Source of the DNA: Embiotoca jacksoni
Taxonomy: Eukaryota; Chordata; Actinopteri; Embiotocidae
Reading direction: 5' to 3'
Assembly: GCA_022577435.1 (NCBI GenBank)
Contig: JAKOON010000028.1
Coordinates: forward strand, 3,706,872-3,770,871
DNA length: 64,000 bases
Positions 10,884 through 24,076 of the stretch are shown here, piece by piece; position 1 is the stretch's first letter, and every line of letters starts with the position of its first letter. The translations under genes were made by a program, and so were the position numbers. A model generated the notes under the pieces. The model made no database searches, had not been told where the DNA came from, and saw nothing but the letters and a program-made list of their open reading frames with translations.

Positions 10884-12980
10884 TTATGTGCTGGACTTTT
10901 GTACGAGTCATGTGCGAGTTTTATTAATCTTCTTTTTTAACTCTTTGTATGAAAGAAAAAAATGATAGACTCGTCAACCAGTTGAGAACGACAGTATCTG
11001 CTCAACAAATGTCAAATAAACCCTAAAGAGCTTCATCTTTGCTGACAGTGGTTGGAATGTGTAGTTTGAAGTGAGTTTTATCTTTTTATAACCATTTTTG
11101 ACTTCTGCCTTGTTAATTTTTTCCAGGAGAGGGGCATTGCCCGCGTTGAGGAAGCGAACTAAGGCTGAAAGTAAAAGTGGAGATTAAAGGTTTCCTCAAG
11201 ACGAGACGATGCCGAACGTTCAGAGATCACTTGTGTGGTTTTCAGCTGACGAGATCGGCCGAATGAGTGTTTTGACAGGCTGTCTGGAAAAAGCCGCAGA
11301 GAGTCGGGAGGAGAAATGGTTTTCTCCGCTCTGTTATTTCTGACTTTACATGTGGTTACGGCACGGTGTCATTTCTTTTCTTATTACACAGCTTGCTTAT
11401 TAGCCGCTGAGAGATGTTTGCCCTGCAGGTCTCTGACGGAGTGTAATCCTGCAGATGAAAACCGATCGCTCACCTTAAAAACTGCCTGAATGATCATCTC
11501 TAATTTGCCACCGGGGGCAGGACGTGCCCCGGCCTGCTCACCGAGGGATTTGCCACCGCTCTGTCCCAGGAGTTTACTGAGGATCAGACCTGCCAGGGCC
11601 TGATGATAACTAGGCCATGACTGGCTCATTAGAGCAGTACTGGGTGCAGAGCAGGGGGCTGATGGGAAGAAGGGGAATAGAGAAATACACGTAGGGGAGG
11701 AGAATGGATCGGCCGGATTACACACCAGTAATTTATTATGTTACTTTGCCAAAATCTAATTTTAATTATTTTAGCTTTTGATGAGATCACATATGCTTGT
11801 CAATATTACCTAAAGCACAAGTTGTCATATTCAATTTGCTTTGTTTTGTCCGAATCATCAGTTTGAGGTCACACCGGGCAGAATTTACCGATTTCCGTTC
11901 GCCGGCTCAGCACGTGTAATCTTATCAAACCGGAGACCCTCCGATCCGACAGCTAACGCTCCAACCTCAGACGTTGTGCTGCCTCCCGGGAGACAGAATA
12001 ACAGGGACATACAGAATTAAAGAGGGTATTTCCCCTCGCAGCTTTTATTATCTGATTACCGGTAAAAGAAAATTTGAGTAAATTAAATTTTGCAGTGGAT
12101 CTTCTGCACTGCTCACGAGCACCATCGTTTTTATTTTGGGGAGAATTTCAGCCACGACTCTGATTGCTTCATTAGCTGGCATTAGGGCGGCTGAGTAATC
12201 TGTTGATCAGAGAGACGGACCGAAGAACAGAAGGTCAAAGGTTCAACTATTCCAACGCGAACATGGCATTTTCCTATGCTGATAAAGCAACAGAAATGGT
12301 TACACCTTCAAAAAATGAGTTATTAACATTTGATTGATTGAGTTTGTTACATTATCCCATCATTTCATCAACTCACATCCTGCACGCATACAGGAACACA
12401 TCCTTAATGTCACAATAGTGTATCAGGCTGCTGCAGCAGAAGGCTGATATAGAATAAGCAAATTATGAGGATATGTTCGCTCGTTGTTCATTGCAGATGA
12501 GCTCATTGAGTGTTACAGGAAGTTGTGTGCCGGTCAGCAGCCTTACTGAGTTATATTAGAACAGCTGATGGTGATTTAATAAAAGAGTGAGGGATCAACT
12601 GAGGCTGACGTGGAGTCACACAGAACAAATTTTAATTTGTCATGACAAAAAGCACGAGAAATTGAATTTTACTTTTTTTTTTCTTTTTAACATGAGTTCC
12701 TCCTGAGGCCATGATGAGATGACTCCCTGAACTCAATTGCAGATTTTTTTTTCTGTATTGCCGTTTTAAATCTTTAACCAACATAATAACTTTCTCCTTA
12801 ACTTCAACCAAAAGCTTTGAGTTGCAAAAAAATTTGATTTCAAATTTAAAACACAAAAAGTTGTGCAAATTCAATCAACAATACAGCAAATCCATTTTCC
12901 ATTTTGTGGTTGTGGTATGTTTAGAAATTAGCACAGAAAACTTCAGCCAATGCAAATGAACTGTGTATTATCACTATTTA
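10884..12980. other. Non-coding stretch, one weak exon candidate inside
   Basis: Apart from the minus-strand candidate at 11474-11658, there is no feature I can support. The region 11100-12300 is less repetitive than its surroundings and could contain conserved non-coding sequence. Confidence 0.5.
11474..11658 (-). other. Candidate exon of an unknown gene (minus strand)
   Basis: On the minus strand a strong acceptor (a pyrimidine-rich run ending TTCCCATCAG) precedes an open 185-nt segment ending AAG and the donor GTGAGC (11468-11473). The frame enters with two bases of a codon and leaves at phase 0. The peptide has a hydrophobic start (YHQALAGLILSKLLGQ), a Gly/Ala/Pro-rich middle and ends KLEMIIQAVFK. 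I do not recognise a family. Good splice sites and absence of stops over 61 codons are suggestive but can arise by chance or in a conserved enhancer. The possible link to the candidates at 1-50 and 56022-56115 is treated as a finding. Confidence 0.3.
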
Positions 12981-13310
12981 CATTACATTACATTTCATTT
13001 AGCTGACGCTTTTATCCAAAGCGACTTACAATAAGTGCATTTCAACCATGAGGGTACAAAACCCAGAACAACAGGAATCAAGAAAATACAATTTCTTCAA
13101 GAAAGTCCAACTACAAAGTGCTATCAGTAAGTGCCATTTTAAGTGCTACTAAAGTGCTACTATTCAAGGTAAAGTCTGAAGAGGTGTGTTTTTAGTTTGC
13201 GGCGGAAGATGTACAGAGTTTCCGCTGTCCTGATGTCGGTGGGGAGCTCATTCCACCATTTAGGAGCCAGGACAGCTATTTGACAATAGAGTTTGGCAGG
13301 CACGTGACTC
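12981..13310 (+). repeat. Common teleost dispersed repeat (GCTTTTATCCAAAGCGACTT type)
   Basis: It begins CATTACATTACATTTCATTT, then AGCTGACGCTTTTATCCAAA and GCGACTTACAATAAGTGCAT, and ends near CATTCCACCATTTAGGAGCC then AGGACAGC. This order is very familiar from fish genomes. The last part (GTCCTGATGTCGGTGGGGAG) is also typical. It is non-coding, and this copy is 3'-truncated relative to the longer forms I recall. Confidence 0.8.
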
Positions 13311-16300
13311 CTCTAACTTATGCTGCAAATAAACACAAAACTATAATTGTGTTTTGAATGAAGAGCGGAAATGACCAGTTTTCTGGCCTGATTTCAAGCT
13401 GATCAGTTAAATGTAGTCTGTTATCTACATGAGCTTGTGTTCGTTTAACAATGCTGCATCCATTAAGATCAGATTATCAGCAGGTGGTCTCTTCATTCGA
13501 TCTGCCACGCTCGGCAACCTTCGACATAGGTCGATATAGGCGTCTGCTTGTGCTTTAATAGGAAACGCGACCTGTCCTGGTACCGGGACCTCGAGGTTGG
13601 AAAGAGTTTAATTATTGTACTTCCTGTAAGACTTTTGAGTTGACTTGGACCTGTGTCGACAAACTGACTCGACACCAAAGAGAGAAACAAAAGAAAAAAA
13701 AAACACGTCTGAATACGTTTTAAAACTCTTTTTGCAGCCCTCGGAGGTAAAGGGTGTCCGAAACCTTAAGGGTGTGTTTATGTGTGTGTGAGGCCGAGGA
13801 GGAGGAAGTCACAGAGTGAAAGTCAGTCCTTGTTTATTTTCCTTAAAGGTGAGCATGAGGGAGTATATAAGTGCGTGTGTCTCAGACAGGCTCACAAAGA
13901 GAGCCAGTCAGTCCGTGTTTATTTTCCTGTCGACTTGACAACTCTCTCTGAGACGTCTTCGCCTTATCTCATGTTGACTCATGGTGCTGTCCGACCGCAA
14001 GGTGTTTCCATCTGGGTTATACACACACCCTCATCATCCCTCAGACATGACACAACCCCCTCAGCAGCTGCACAGTAAAGGGAGGGAGACGGGGGAAAAA
14101 GAAGAGTTAAAAGAAGTTTGTGGACACAGTCATCAGAGAGAAACTAATGGAAAATATTCTGTGTGTATGTGTGCGTGTGTGGGTACCTGCTTGCTTGCAG
14201 GATAATTACCTGAGCAGCTCTGTGATTAGGCCTCGCAGCAGAGCAGAGCAGCACGCGACGATGGGAGCAGACGACAAGCGACCGGGACTTGTAAAAGCAC
14301 TAACTCGCACAGACTCACAAACCGAAACACACAGGACGGCACACAGAGGACTTTGTGTCCTACTCTGCTTCCCATCGGCGGGAATAAGCAGAGCTTTTAA
14401 TGGCCTGGACGCATCGGAAAGCGGCAGAGCAAAAGCTCCTTCGAGAGCGGCCGCCACAGGAGGTGCGACCGCATGGCATGCTTTCTGACTAAAAATACGG
14501 CGGATTAAAGCCGCTAATGTCGCAACGTTTACGCAATACTTTATCGCGACTGACAGCGAACTAACCCGCAGGGCGTAGCGTTTGCAGCCTTTGATTTGGA
14601 ACGGAACAAATGTGAGACTCTTTCGGGAGTCCAATAGAATTTACTTTTAGCACCGTGTGCTTTCCACCAGCTCCTGATAAAAAAAAAAAAATATCAGTCT
14701 ATTTAGCTCCTGAATACTCCGCTATGTCCACCAGCTAGTTGCTAACTGTGTGTAGAGCTTTCACTGTTTTCTGCTGCTCCCAGAAACAAGGTTGATGAGA
14801 GATTTGGGACCGTATTAGTGTGCCTTTAAAACCGCTATTATAAGTTGAAAGACGTTAAGTCGCTCTGCAGTGCCGAGGGGACGCGTGAAAGTTGAGTAAT
14901 TATCTGCAAGTTCAACACTGCAAGCCGCACATGTCTCGCATGAGTCATCTGAAGCATTGCTGCGGGCCCTGCACACCTGTGTTCCACCCACACAGGTGAC
15001 TTCACTCACATCGGCCGATTCAACGTCTCCTCGGGACGGCGCAGGCGTGCGTGAGTTGTACATTTAGCTTTGAAAAGCGGGAATGCGTTTTAAAACGGAC
15101 CAAAAACACTTTTTATTTTCATGGCAGAAAATTTGACTCGGAAGGGAAGCAGGGAAGAAACCTTGTTCTGGTTTCATTCCAACGACCAAACCAGCAGCCA
15201 AAATGGCCTTTGTACAAAAACAAAGCTACGAAGCATAAACTGCTTCCCACGCGGGCTGAAGCACAGGGCGACACACGCACGCACACAGGAGCGCGTGCAG
15301 AGCAGCTGAAGTTCGCAGTTAATTCGAAGGAGGTGTCCTCGGTGTCCTCGGTGTCCTATTGTGTCCTGCGCTCGGTGAAGCTAAACAGAAGAAGCCACAA
15401 CAGAGCCGGAGCCCACAGCATCTGTCTCCTGTGTTTATGATAAACAAAGGTTACAGTGAGCACAGCGTGAACCCTCCCCCACCCCCCCACCCCCCTCCCA
15501 CACACACACACACACACACACATGCATGCAAAATGTCACATACAGAGCAGCTCATGTAATTAGACTGCACACACACGTGTGAGTTTAGAGACAAACGCAC
15601 ACACAGGTCGCAAACCCACCGACAAACAGATGTGCCCAGGATGAGTCACACAAACACCGACAGCTAATTCTCTCCTACATTCACCAGAACTGCTGTGTTA
15701 AAACATATATTACATTACGGTGGTGGTGCTGGTGGTGGGTTACGTGCACATGAAATCACATCAGTTCAACCTCCTCCACGTGTCGTCAATATGCACACAT
15801 TTTTCTGAGCTGCTTAAAAAAGGATCTTTGGATCAGAGGGACTAAAATATCTGCAAAATAATGAGCTCAAATATTTTTCATACTGTGGCTGACCTGCAGA
15901 AATGGGTCAACATAAATTAAAAATGTCACCGCTCACTAATGCTCAGGAGAGATGGGAACACGGGCCACAAGTGATGAAGACTTTCTTACTTTATTTTGGG
16001 GGGGGGGGGGGGATCGTTGACCTCATGGTCTCTCCTTTGATCTGTGAATGAGAAGCAAACTGTAAATCACCCTGTCGGTTGGTAGAAGAGTGCGACAGTA
16101 TTTAAATGTCACTGATAATATTTCAATAGTGCAGAACAGTTCATAGGAAAGCGTATCTGCCAGTCACACCAAATTGTTCCCGTAAAATTCACCTTATATT
16201 ACTGGAGTCACTGCGACGAGAAGATCAATGTCATGTGAAGGCTAACTTGATCTTTTAGGTTTTTACCTTAAATTGATATTCTTTTACCCATCAATAATAT

Positions 16301-17183
16301 GATTTTCAGGGATATATAATAAATAAATGAATCAATTGTAAAATATCAACCGGTTGCAATTATTCAACCTTTTTTTTTTTTATATAGCTTTTCATCCTCA
16401 AAACCTCTCATATAATTCATTACAAATACTTTACTTTACAACAGTCCAGAGAGGTTGACTGGACTTAATCGAAGAGTATTAAAACACAAACCTATAAAAC
16501 ACTATTGGTGCGAGGAACTTGAAGGTGTTTCAGAAAGCATTTGAAGGTGTGAGACTTTGCCAGGCTCAATGCTTCATTGCTGTAGGTTTTCGGAAGAATT
16601 TGAAGAGTCTCCGTTGTCGATTGAGCATACGATTTCTGCTCAAGTTTCATGTCTATGGTGAAATCACAAACGTGTACGTATCGTTGGGTTTACTGGGTTT
16701 TAGCCTACGTAGTTTCGTATCCACTTCCTGTCACGTCTTCAGCCTTTATAAGGAGCTTGTTTAGCTGCGTAGCCGTGCAACAACATGCAAGCTCATGGCA
16801 GAGAGACAACATTCCTCCTCTTGTGGACGGGATGTGTCGGCGATCAGGGAGGAATCAGTCAACAGGTGGTTTCCAGCATTAATCATCTGATATCTGCTTT
16901 GTAAGCAGATGTCATTGTATCTGTGTGCGTTGTGTAATATTGCAATTGTACAAAAACAAAATGGTGGCGCGCCAACACAAGTGCAAATGCACGCATTTTG
17001 TTCTGTATATCAGCAATCTTTCAGTCTTTTATTGTCAATTATTTTGGCTTTTGCAGACATGTAATTTTCTGTAGCTAATAGGATAATTTAAAACAGACAG
17101 TGTTAATATGTCTATAATGCTAAAAAAAAGCCTCTTGAGACCACTAGCTTGTTGGCTGCAGGCCTGTAGTACCCACTGGGGGT
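13311..17183. other. Non-coding stretch, nothing coding supported
   Basis: Contents: a 23-mer repeated at 13821-13843 and 13906-13928 with one mismatch; a triple GTGTCCTCG at about 15332-15356; C-rich plus (CA)n at 15474-15522; G15 at 15998-16012; a poly(T) at about 16371. A 429-nt open frame at 14206-14634 (minus) has no family features and I regard it as chance in a GC-moderate segment. Confidence 0.55.
15474..15522. repeat. Poly(C) tract followed by (CA)n
   Basis: C-rich 15474-15498 followed by pure CA 15499-15522. Confidence 0.95.
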
Positions 17184-17360
17184 CTTGTGTATCCGAGATA
17201 AAAAAAAAAAAAAAAAAGATAAAATGAGATACAATTCATTTTATTGATCCCTGAAGGGAAATGCAGTCACTGCAGCAGCAAACGATGCACGAGTACATTG
17301 GACAACTGAGACCGGAGAGGTAATAAGGACTGAAATATAAAACACAATAAACCCTGAAAA
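17184..17360. repeat. Dispersed teleost repeat (TTTATTGATCCCTGAAGGGA type)
   Basis: An A17-18 tract near 17200-17218 is followed by TTTATTGATCCCTGAAGGGA then AATGCAGTCACTGCAGCAGC. The core (TTATTGATCCC..AGGGAAAT) recurs in fish genomes, often at the 3' ends of retroelement copies. The remaining part is too diverged to bound precisely. Confidence 0.55.
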
Positions 17361-17927
17361 TTATATCCATGATGAGAGCATCTCTGTGATGCAGATATTA
17401 TGCTTCTCCCCGGTGGCTGAAATGGGATTTGTTCTACAATTGCAATCAACAGAATAGCGTATACCTACACAGGATTAACAGATATCACACCCACTTAAAC
17501 TCATTTAGAGCCAAAACAAACGAGGCAACGTTAAATATATCATCCCCACACATGACTCTTCTTTAAATGGTTGTACAGTTTAGATGGAGCACAAACTCCA
17601 TCTAAACGTTTTGAGACTATTCCTGTTCCGGATCGTAGCACAGTTTCGTGCACGGAGCAGGAGGAAACAATAACCTTCGCGAGCAAGTATTCAACGTTTC
17701 GTCACACCACTGGTACGTAGGCTACGCATTTGCAATTTTCCCCATTGTCATGAAACCGAGAGCGCACATAACATTTTGTGTCTAACTCATGAAATCAACA
17801 ACGGACACTCTTGCTTCGGAAAGCATGACAACAGCATGTGACGGTCTTGATTCAGAGACACAGTTGTACTGTGGAAAAAAAACAGCAGGTTGTTTTTTAG
17901 CCTTAAATACACATTTAAATACACATT
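17361..17927. other. Non-coding stretch containing one hairpin
   Basis: Only the perfect stem-loop at 17578-17607 stands out. There is no coding support. Confidence 0.5.
17578..17607. other. Perfect 12-bp stem-loop
   Basis: GTTTAGATGGAG (17578-17589) and CTCCATCTAAAC (17596-17607) are exact reverse complements around a 6-base loop. The stem is only 12 bp, too short for a microRNA precursor. It may be the centre of a small inverted-repeat element. Confidence 0.9.
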
Positions 17928-18237
17928 TTCTGCGACCACCGTTACCGGGTTCTCGAGAAGAGTCCATATAAATGACCCCCCTTGTCGTATTTGCGACGTT
18001 GATGCTCAAAATTTTCACTAAACCTCGAGCTAATGAGGTGTGACGCGTTTGCGAACGTTTACGAAATGGCGGAGGCTGTCGAAGTTCATTTTTTGTTGAG
18101 TGTTCATCTATTATATTGCCATTTTAGAGCACCCTCAGGCTAGCTTACTAAATTGTTCGCCTCTGTGGCTTCTAGACCCCGTCCATTTTGCTGTTGCTAA
18201 GCAGTGGTGTTGTCACGACTAACCCACTTAAAACGAC
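17928..18237 (+). repeat. Dispersed repeat A, copy 2 (most diverged)
   Basis: It aligns with copies at 291 and 47187. Landmarks are TTCTGCGACC, GAGAAGAGTCCA (as in copy 3), ATATAAATG (as in copy 1), CCCCTTGTCGTATTTGCGACG, CGAAGTTCATTT, GCCTCTGTGGCTTCTAGACC then CCGTCCA, and GCTGTTGCTAAGCAGTGG, then ACTAACCCACTT. The X-box-like palindrome is decayed here, and the CTCF-like core is shortened to CCCCTTGTCG. Confidence 0.75.
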
Positions 18238-19102
18238 AAGCATACAGCTTGGAGCAAAGTCACAATTATGGTCATCAGTTGCACCGGTGCTTCGCTCAAC
18301 GCGACAAAGATTTGTGCTCTAATAAGGCTAAAATGTCTACTGTGAGGTCTGTTTGCATGTAGCAAAGTTAGTTTACTGTACAGGCTGTTATTTTAACGAC
18401 TAAATCCTCTAAATCCCTTCAGTATCAAGCTCATATCAACTTCTTCCTTTCATCTGCTTGTTCTTTGAAAAAAAAACATGAGGCTGAAGTGTTAAATATT
18501 GAGATCAAAGATGACATTTTTTGTCTACAGAATTACATCTAAATGTAAAAGTCTAAATTCATTCACAGTTTGAAAACTTGAGCTGCACAAAGCTTTATAG
18601 TTACGTGTGTCAGAATATGCTTGTCAGTTCATCGTGATTTGTAATAATGACCACAGGGACGAATAGTCTCAGAGGTCAATTTACCCAAATGGCCGTTACA
18701 TTAAATATTAATGCAGTCCATATCAGATAATTTGGTTATATTCACATTGCACCGTATGTTTCTTCAATAAATCTTTATTGACAGTTTGACCCTGTGATAC
18801 TGAGCCTCATTCCCTCTGGGATGTCTGCAGCTGCCCTCTGATTGGCTCAAAGACAAATCTGTGAACTGTCAGTGTGTTTCTGTTGTGTAAATTCAAGCCC
18901 ATGTTGCAAATCCGCGCCTACATATGAAGCGTGTTGAACTACGGAGGAGGTCAGAGGTCAGCCATCCTGGTCAGAGGGTCACTCTGCCTTCTCCCGCCTC
19001 CTTTTGTCTGCCCCCGGGGGCCTCTAGTGTTAAACTGACACATCTGTCCGGCCCTTGGCTGGGCCTTCTCTTTATTTAGAGCAGCGGAGCAGAAGGTAGG
19101 AG

Positions 19103-19139
19103 AGGAGGAGGAGGAGGAGGAGGAGGAGGAGGAGGAGGA
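19103..19139 (+). repeat. (GGA)n microsatellite
   Basis: About 12 tandem GAG/GGA units, purine-only on this strand. Confidence 0.95.
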
Positions 19140-19356
19140 AGAATGGAGCTCGTGCCTTCACACAAGACTCCTCATACTCACTCCATCTGGCCCGTGCCTT
19201 AACAGATGCTCCTGGCAAACACAGACACACACACATACACTGCTGCAGAGACCTCCTACACACATGTATACATGCACACAGGTAACCAACATATACTGTA
19301 AAAATATACAGGGACAAAGTGATACACACATTTTAAACACACACTTCCTTTTGCAG

Positions 19357-19358
<2 letters not shown>

Positions 19359-19402
<44 letters not shown>
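19359..19402 (+). repeat. (AC)n microsatellite
   Basis: 22 pure AC units followed by ACGCACACG. Confidence 0.97.
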
Positions 19403-19409
<7 letters not shown>

Positions 19410-20182
19410 TCCTTGAACACACACCCTTCTGGCAGCAGGTCTGTCCTTTTCATACCTCATAAGTCAATCAGTTCCTCCCACTCAGGCAAGAAAAGCAATT
19501 AAAGCGATTCACAGTCAGCCACCCTCCCGCCCCCCTCCTCCACCTTCCGCCAAAACACCGTCATCTCCTCCCCTGTCGCCTCTCCTCCTCCTCCTCATCC
19601 TCATCCTCCTCCTCTCCCTTCATTTTGTTGTCTTCCCCCTGAGCACAGGCATTATTAGAAACCAACAAAAGGTTGACCTGCACAGTCAGGGGCTCTTCCT
19701 TGGTTATTGTGGCCACATATTTCCTCCACATTCCTGCGTACCTCGAAGGCACATGTCCACACACTCCCACACTCACTGCTGAATGAAAAAAATAATCATA
19801 TATAGTGCAGCATTATGTTATTATTTTTAGTTTATTGGTTTCAGACAGATTTAGTCATGACTTTTATTACCTACATATTGAACAAGAGTTAACTGAACCA
19901 TTAATTGAAAGCCTCTGTTGTTAATGGACTTCAATCTCATTGTTTTTTGTATTTTTTAGCCCCGCAGCCAGCAGCAGTGATACCGGTGATGGTAATGCCA
20001 ATGTCTTGTTGGTAAAGCTGGTGAAGACCAATAAAGACTTAAAAGGAATATATATTGGACTTGCAAACATCAGGTGCACAAAAGCACGACTGTTTGACTA
20101 AATAGGAAACTATTGAACTGCTAACAAGTTTGCACTGCAAATTGTATATGGCGATACATTTTATAGACGTTACAGCTGGTTA

Positions 20183-20202
20183 CACTGCCCCCTAGTGGGC
20201 AG
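20183..20202 (-). promoter_or_regulatory. CTCF-like binding motif (minus orientation)
   Basis: CACTGCCCCCTAGTGGGCAG. The reverse complement contains CCACTAGGGGGCAG, a near-consensus CTCF core. It is not within any repeat copy I recognise. Binding is inferred from the motif only. Confidence 0.5.
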
Positions 20203-23200
20203 AAATGAATTAAAGCTCCCTATTGGTTCTTTTCTGAGTGACGTATGCTCAGGCCAACCACACGTTTTTAACTCCACGATATGACCGCTTGGTGTTTTCT
20301 TCCACATAAAAAAGTTAGATGTGCATCTTCTGCACTTTACTCATCACAAAACCCTTGTTTTTTAAACTGCGGTGAATATATTGGAGACTTACTGAGAGCC
20401 CGTGTGTGAACGAGTGACTCGTATTTTATATCAGGGTTTATACTGATGCATTTGGAGAGACTGAATGTGCCATCCAGCAGCCAAACTGCACCTTACACCC
20501 CACCAAACCAAACAGACAAAAAGCCTTTTGGTCAGAACAAGCGACAGTAAAATTGCACGTTACTAGCTTCTTGCTGTACTCGGTCTGGAAGAAATGAACA
20601 AGCTTGGAGTGAAACAGCAGGATGTGGGCACATGATGTCTTCCTGGGGAGACGGGAGCACCAAGACATTTATCATCTCATCCAGCAGACGTTTATCATCT
20701 CGTCAAAGTGGAAGCAGCCACTTCCAGCTCTATTTTTTGCCTGACACAGTGAAGCTTGTGAAACTGAGGATGGTGACAATGATTGAATGCGTTGTACTGC
20801 TTCGAAGTTGGAGTGCAATCAGGGGCTTCCAGAAAAGTCCAAAATGTGAATATGGAAAGTGCCTCCGCAACATTAAAAATGAAGTCCTGTGTGGTTGTCG
20901 CCTTAAGAGTTCAATTCCCTGAGTAGCATTCGGTTTTGCATTAATGCACCGGGGCTGTCCGTGATGAAAATATATGCACTGATGGTTCTGTGAAGGGGCT
21001 TAAAGGGGTGAGAACATGTTAGTGAGGAGGATGTAATTCTATATCTGTGTGGGAGAGAAACGTAGGAACAAAGAAAAAGTCCGATTTATTGTAACAGAAT
21101 ATCAACCATTTCTTTTTTTTCTTTTTTTTTACCTCGGAACGGATGCGTCGGCATGCGAAGCGAGAGAGCGAGGCCGCTGCATCTAAATGTAGGGAAATGG
21201 AGGCTTTGGAAGTTTTAATGGACTCAGTGTGTTTGTATGTGAGCGGGGGAGCTTATAAGCGAGCAGGGAGGGAAATGGGAGAGATGAGCGATAATGCTGA
21301 GTCATATTGTACCGAGTCGTTCTGACCCAGTTCTCACTCACATCCTATTTGCCATTGCAATTTATTCATTCGACACAGTGCCGGTACTTTCACAGAGATG
21401 CGCCTCTTAATAATGCATGTCGGCCCAAAGTGGAATCGGGAGAAAAAAACAGACTAAAGGATATTGAAAAAGCATCCATTTCTGCATTTCTCTACCCTCG
21501 ATTTGCACTTTTAATATAAACACGGCGTCAATCAGGGGGAAACGTTTTTATTCTGGCACAGGTCAGGGTCTGAATTGTTTCCTGGATTCGCGCTGGTTCA
21601 ACAGCAAGGCTTCACAGACAGTGTCACGGTACAATATGAGATATATATGGAGCAGTTAAGAGCTGAATCTCCAAGGAAGGTTTCCAACATCTTGTGAAGT
21701 CCACGAAGCATTTATGTTGTTCTGAGAGAAAAAGTATTACGCTGTTCCTAATAAAGTGCTTGTTGTGCCTGTGGCAATTCAACTCCTGACATGTTCAGTC
21801 ATGCTACAACAAGAGGAAACACCATCTAATGTGATTTTAACAATGATCCTGTAACATACAAAGCAACAACAGCTCATTTGTGTCCATCAGTGGCTCATTT
21901 TACCTTCGAAAAGGAAGCAGCACTCTGCATCCTTTACCTGCCTACGTTGGATTACAGCGTCAGCCAAGAGCTTAAAATGTAAAGTGCTTTTCCTAACTCC
22001 CACTAGGGTGTTTTTTTATTTTTTGTATTCATCACCTCCCAGCTGGGTCCCCCCAGGCTGCTGGGATGCTCAGAGGAATCGGCCAAGTACCTCATGTTTT
22101 TTTTGGGGGGGGAGCCGTTGGGAACTGGCGATGTTGCGTATTACGGAGGCCTCGGGGAGCTTTGCTCAATAACATATTGTGCAATATTTATTTAGTATTA
22201 TAATCATGCTGCTCGAGCAACAGCACTTTAGGCTTTATCTAAATTATGGAGGCAGAAATGCGGTTATGTTAGTAGTGTTATTTAGACTTATTTTCAACAC
22301 AGTATTTTTCTGGCTTCATCACAATGGAGATTGGTTGAACTATTTGATTATGAGTTGATTATTGTTGTTGAGCCCGCTTTGAATTTCGAAAAAAACAAAA
22401 CTCCTTGTCCATCTTTTCAGGAATTTGTCATTTTATGAAGAAATTAGATCAACTTTCAAACAAATACTGTGTGGTTTGCAAAAGTGTGAACAGAAGCACC
22501 TGAGAAAAGTCTTAGATAAGTCATCCTGATGCTTTTTTAAAAAAAAGTTTTATACTTATAATTTCATCCCATTTACTGTCTTGTTGTGGAACCTAATGTC
22601 TTTGGAGGTCGACTCAAACATATTATAGCAACCAAAATTTTTTAAAACACTGACACTGGATGTAAAATATGATGTTCCTGCTTCCAGTTCTCTAAACAAA
22701 GCACCAATAGGAGCAGCTTTACCTGCTCTATAGTGACTATCTGAAAAGACATAATTGTTTTGTAGTCTGATCCCTGCATTGATGGCGCAAGAAGCGTCGC
22801 AGTAATTGCAGCATCACGGGAGGATTTCTGAAACCTGCACAGCTTAAGTTGCCTCCTTTTGTTTTCTTTTCAGTGCTGCTTTAAACTCGCTCTTGTAGTG
22901 TTGTGAAGCTCGTAGTTTTGCTACCTTTTTACAATCTAAGTCTGCCTTGTATCAAAGCACAGAAAGCTTCTTTGTCTCTGGTGGGTTTAACCCCTGGAAT
23001 CAGTCGGGGATCACAGCTTTTCAGTGGGATTCCCCCGGTCGGTGCGAGAAGAGCAGGTGTTCTCTCTGTGTTGTGCAGCTTTAACGTCCGATCAAACGGG
23101 ATCACTTCTGTTTGAATGTTCCTGTGTGTTGCACAGCGGATCACAACCCCACAGCACACATAAAGGTTTTACTGATTGATTCTTAAAAAGTTGTGGCAGG

Positions 23201-23974
23201 CGGCCCCCTCAGGTTCAGCCAGTCACTCCTCGGCCCTGGATCTGACCTGTCAGCACGCGCTCAGCGGAGGCGTCTGACATTTGATCCGCCTCCATGGCAA
23301 CTGGGGATCCAGACATATGTAGGATTCATGGGTGGATTTGGGATACTCGTGTCTGTGTGTGTGTATGTGTCTCTACCAAGTGTGCCGTCAGGAGCGAGGC
23401 GTGAGAGGGCGTCTCCTGAATTTATAACCTATTGTGAGAGGCAAAACATGTCCACATGCACACACACACACACAGGCTGCAGATGTCTGTTTGTAGGAGG
23501 TGCTGAATGTGTGTACCCTTGACCCCTGCACACACCCGACAGCCACGCACTTTCACCTCCCATGAACCCAACTAACCTCTGACACACAGACACACACACA
23601 CACACACAACGCACATACACACATACACAAAAGACCAGCCGTTCAAGCAGCGGAGGCTCTGTGTTTCTTCAGCTCCCTGTTTGGGTCACCGGATCCCGAC
23701 AGAAGTCGGATTGAAGGTTCAAATCTTTTGCTTTCACCGCTCAATCATTTGTTTTCAGACCTCATTTGCCAGTTGATTAGTTGAGCTTGCACACACAGTG
23801 GTTATATAAAGTATCATCATGTACAGTATGTATACAGTATACAGCCTGCGAGAATATATATTTGACAGTGACGGGTGACACACACAAATTCATACGCTGA
23901 CAAAAGCCAGAGCTACTACTATTGTAGAAACCAAATAATTACCGCAGCAGTAATGATAATATTTAGAAGACTCA

Positions 23975-24076
23975 CCCTGCGTTCAAATCGCATACTATTT
24001 CTTTTTAGTGCGTACTGCAGCTACCCTCAAAAAGTATGTACTGTTGCATGTAGTATGCATACAGTCGGGACATACG
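23975..24076 (+). repeat. End fragment of a teleost MITE (GCGTTCAAATCGCATACTA type)
   Basis: CCCTGCGTTCAAATCGCATA is followed by CTATTT and, further on, GTACTGTTGCATGTAGTATG then CATACAGTCGGGACATACG. Fish MITEs with ends resembling GCGTTCGAAATCGCATACT are known to me. The matching opposite end was not found with confidence, although AGTATGTATGAGTTTCCTAC near 24768 is vaguely similar. Confidence 0.5.

Larger units (their letters stand above)
18238..23974. other. Non-coding stretch with GGA and CA arrays
   Basis: Separate entries cover the microsatellites and one CTCF-like site. 20600-20920 (AAGTGGAAGCAGCCACTTCC region) may be another degraded dispersed repeat. No exon is supported, and the frames with Cys-Val runs are translations of CA arrays. 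Confidence 0.5.

Noticed and set aside
13981..14205. Short plus-strand frame beginning MVLSDRKVFPSGLY
   Set aside because: No conserved motif, ends in Cys/Val-rich low-complexity sequence.
14206..14634. 142-codon minus-strand open frame
   Set aside because: Composition is not clearly coding, no family features, overlapping frames on the plus strand are also open.
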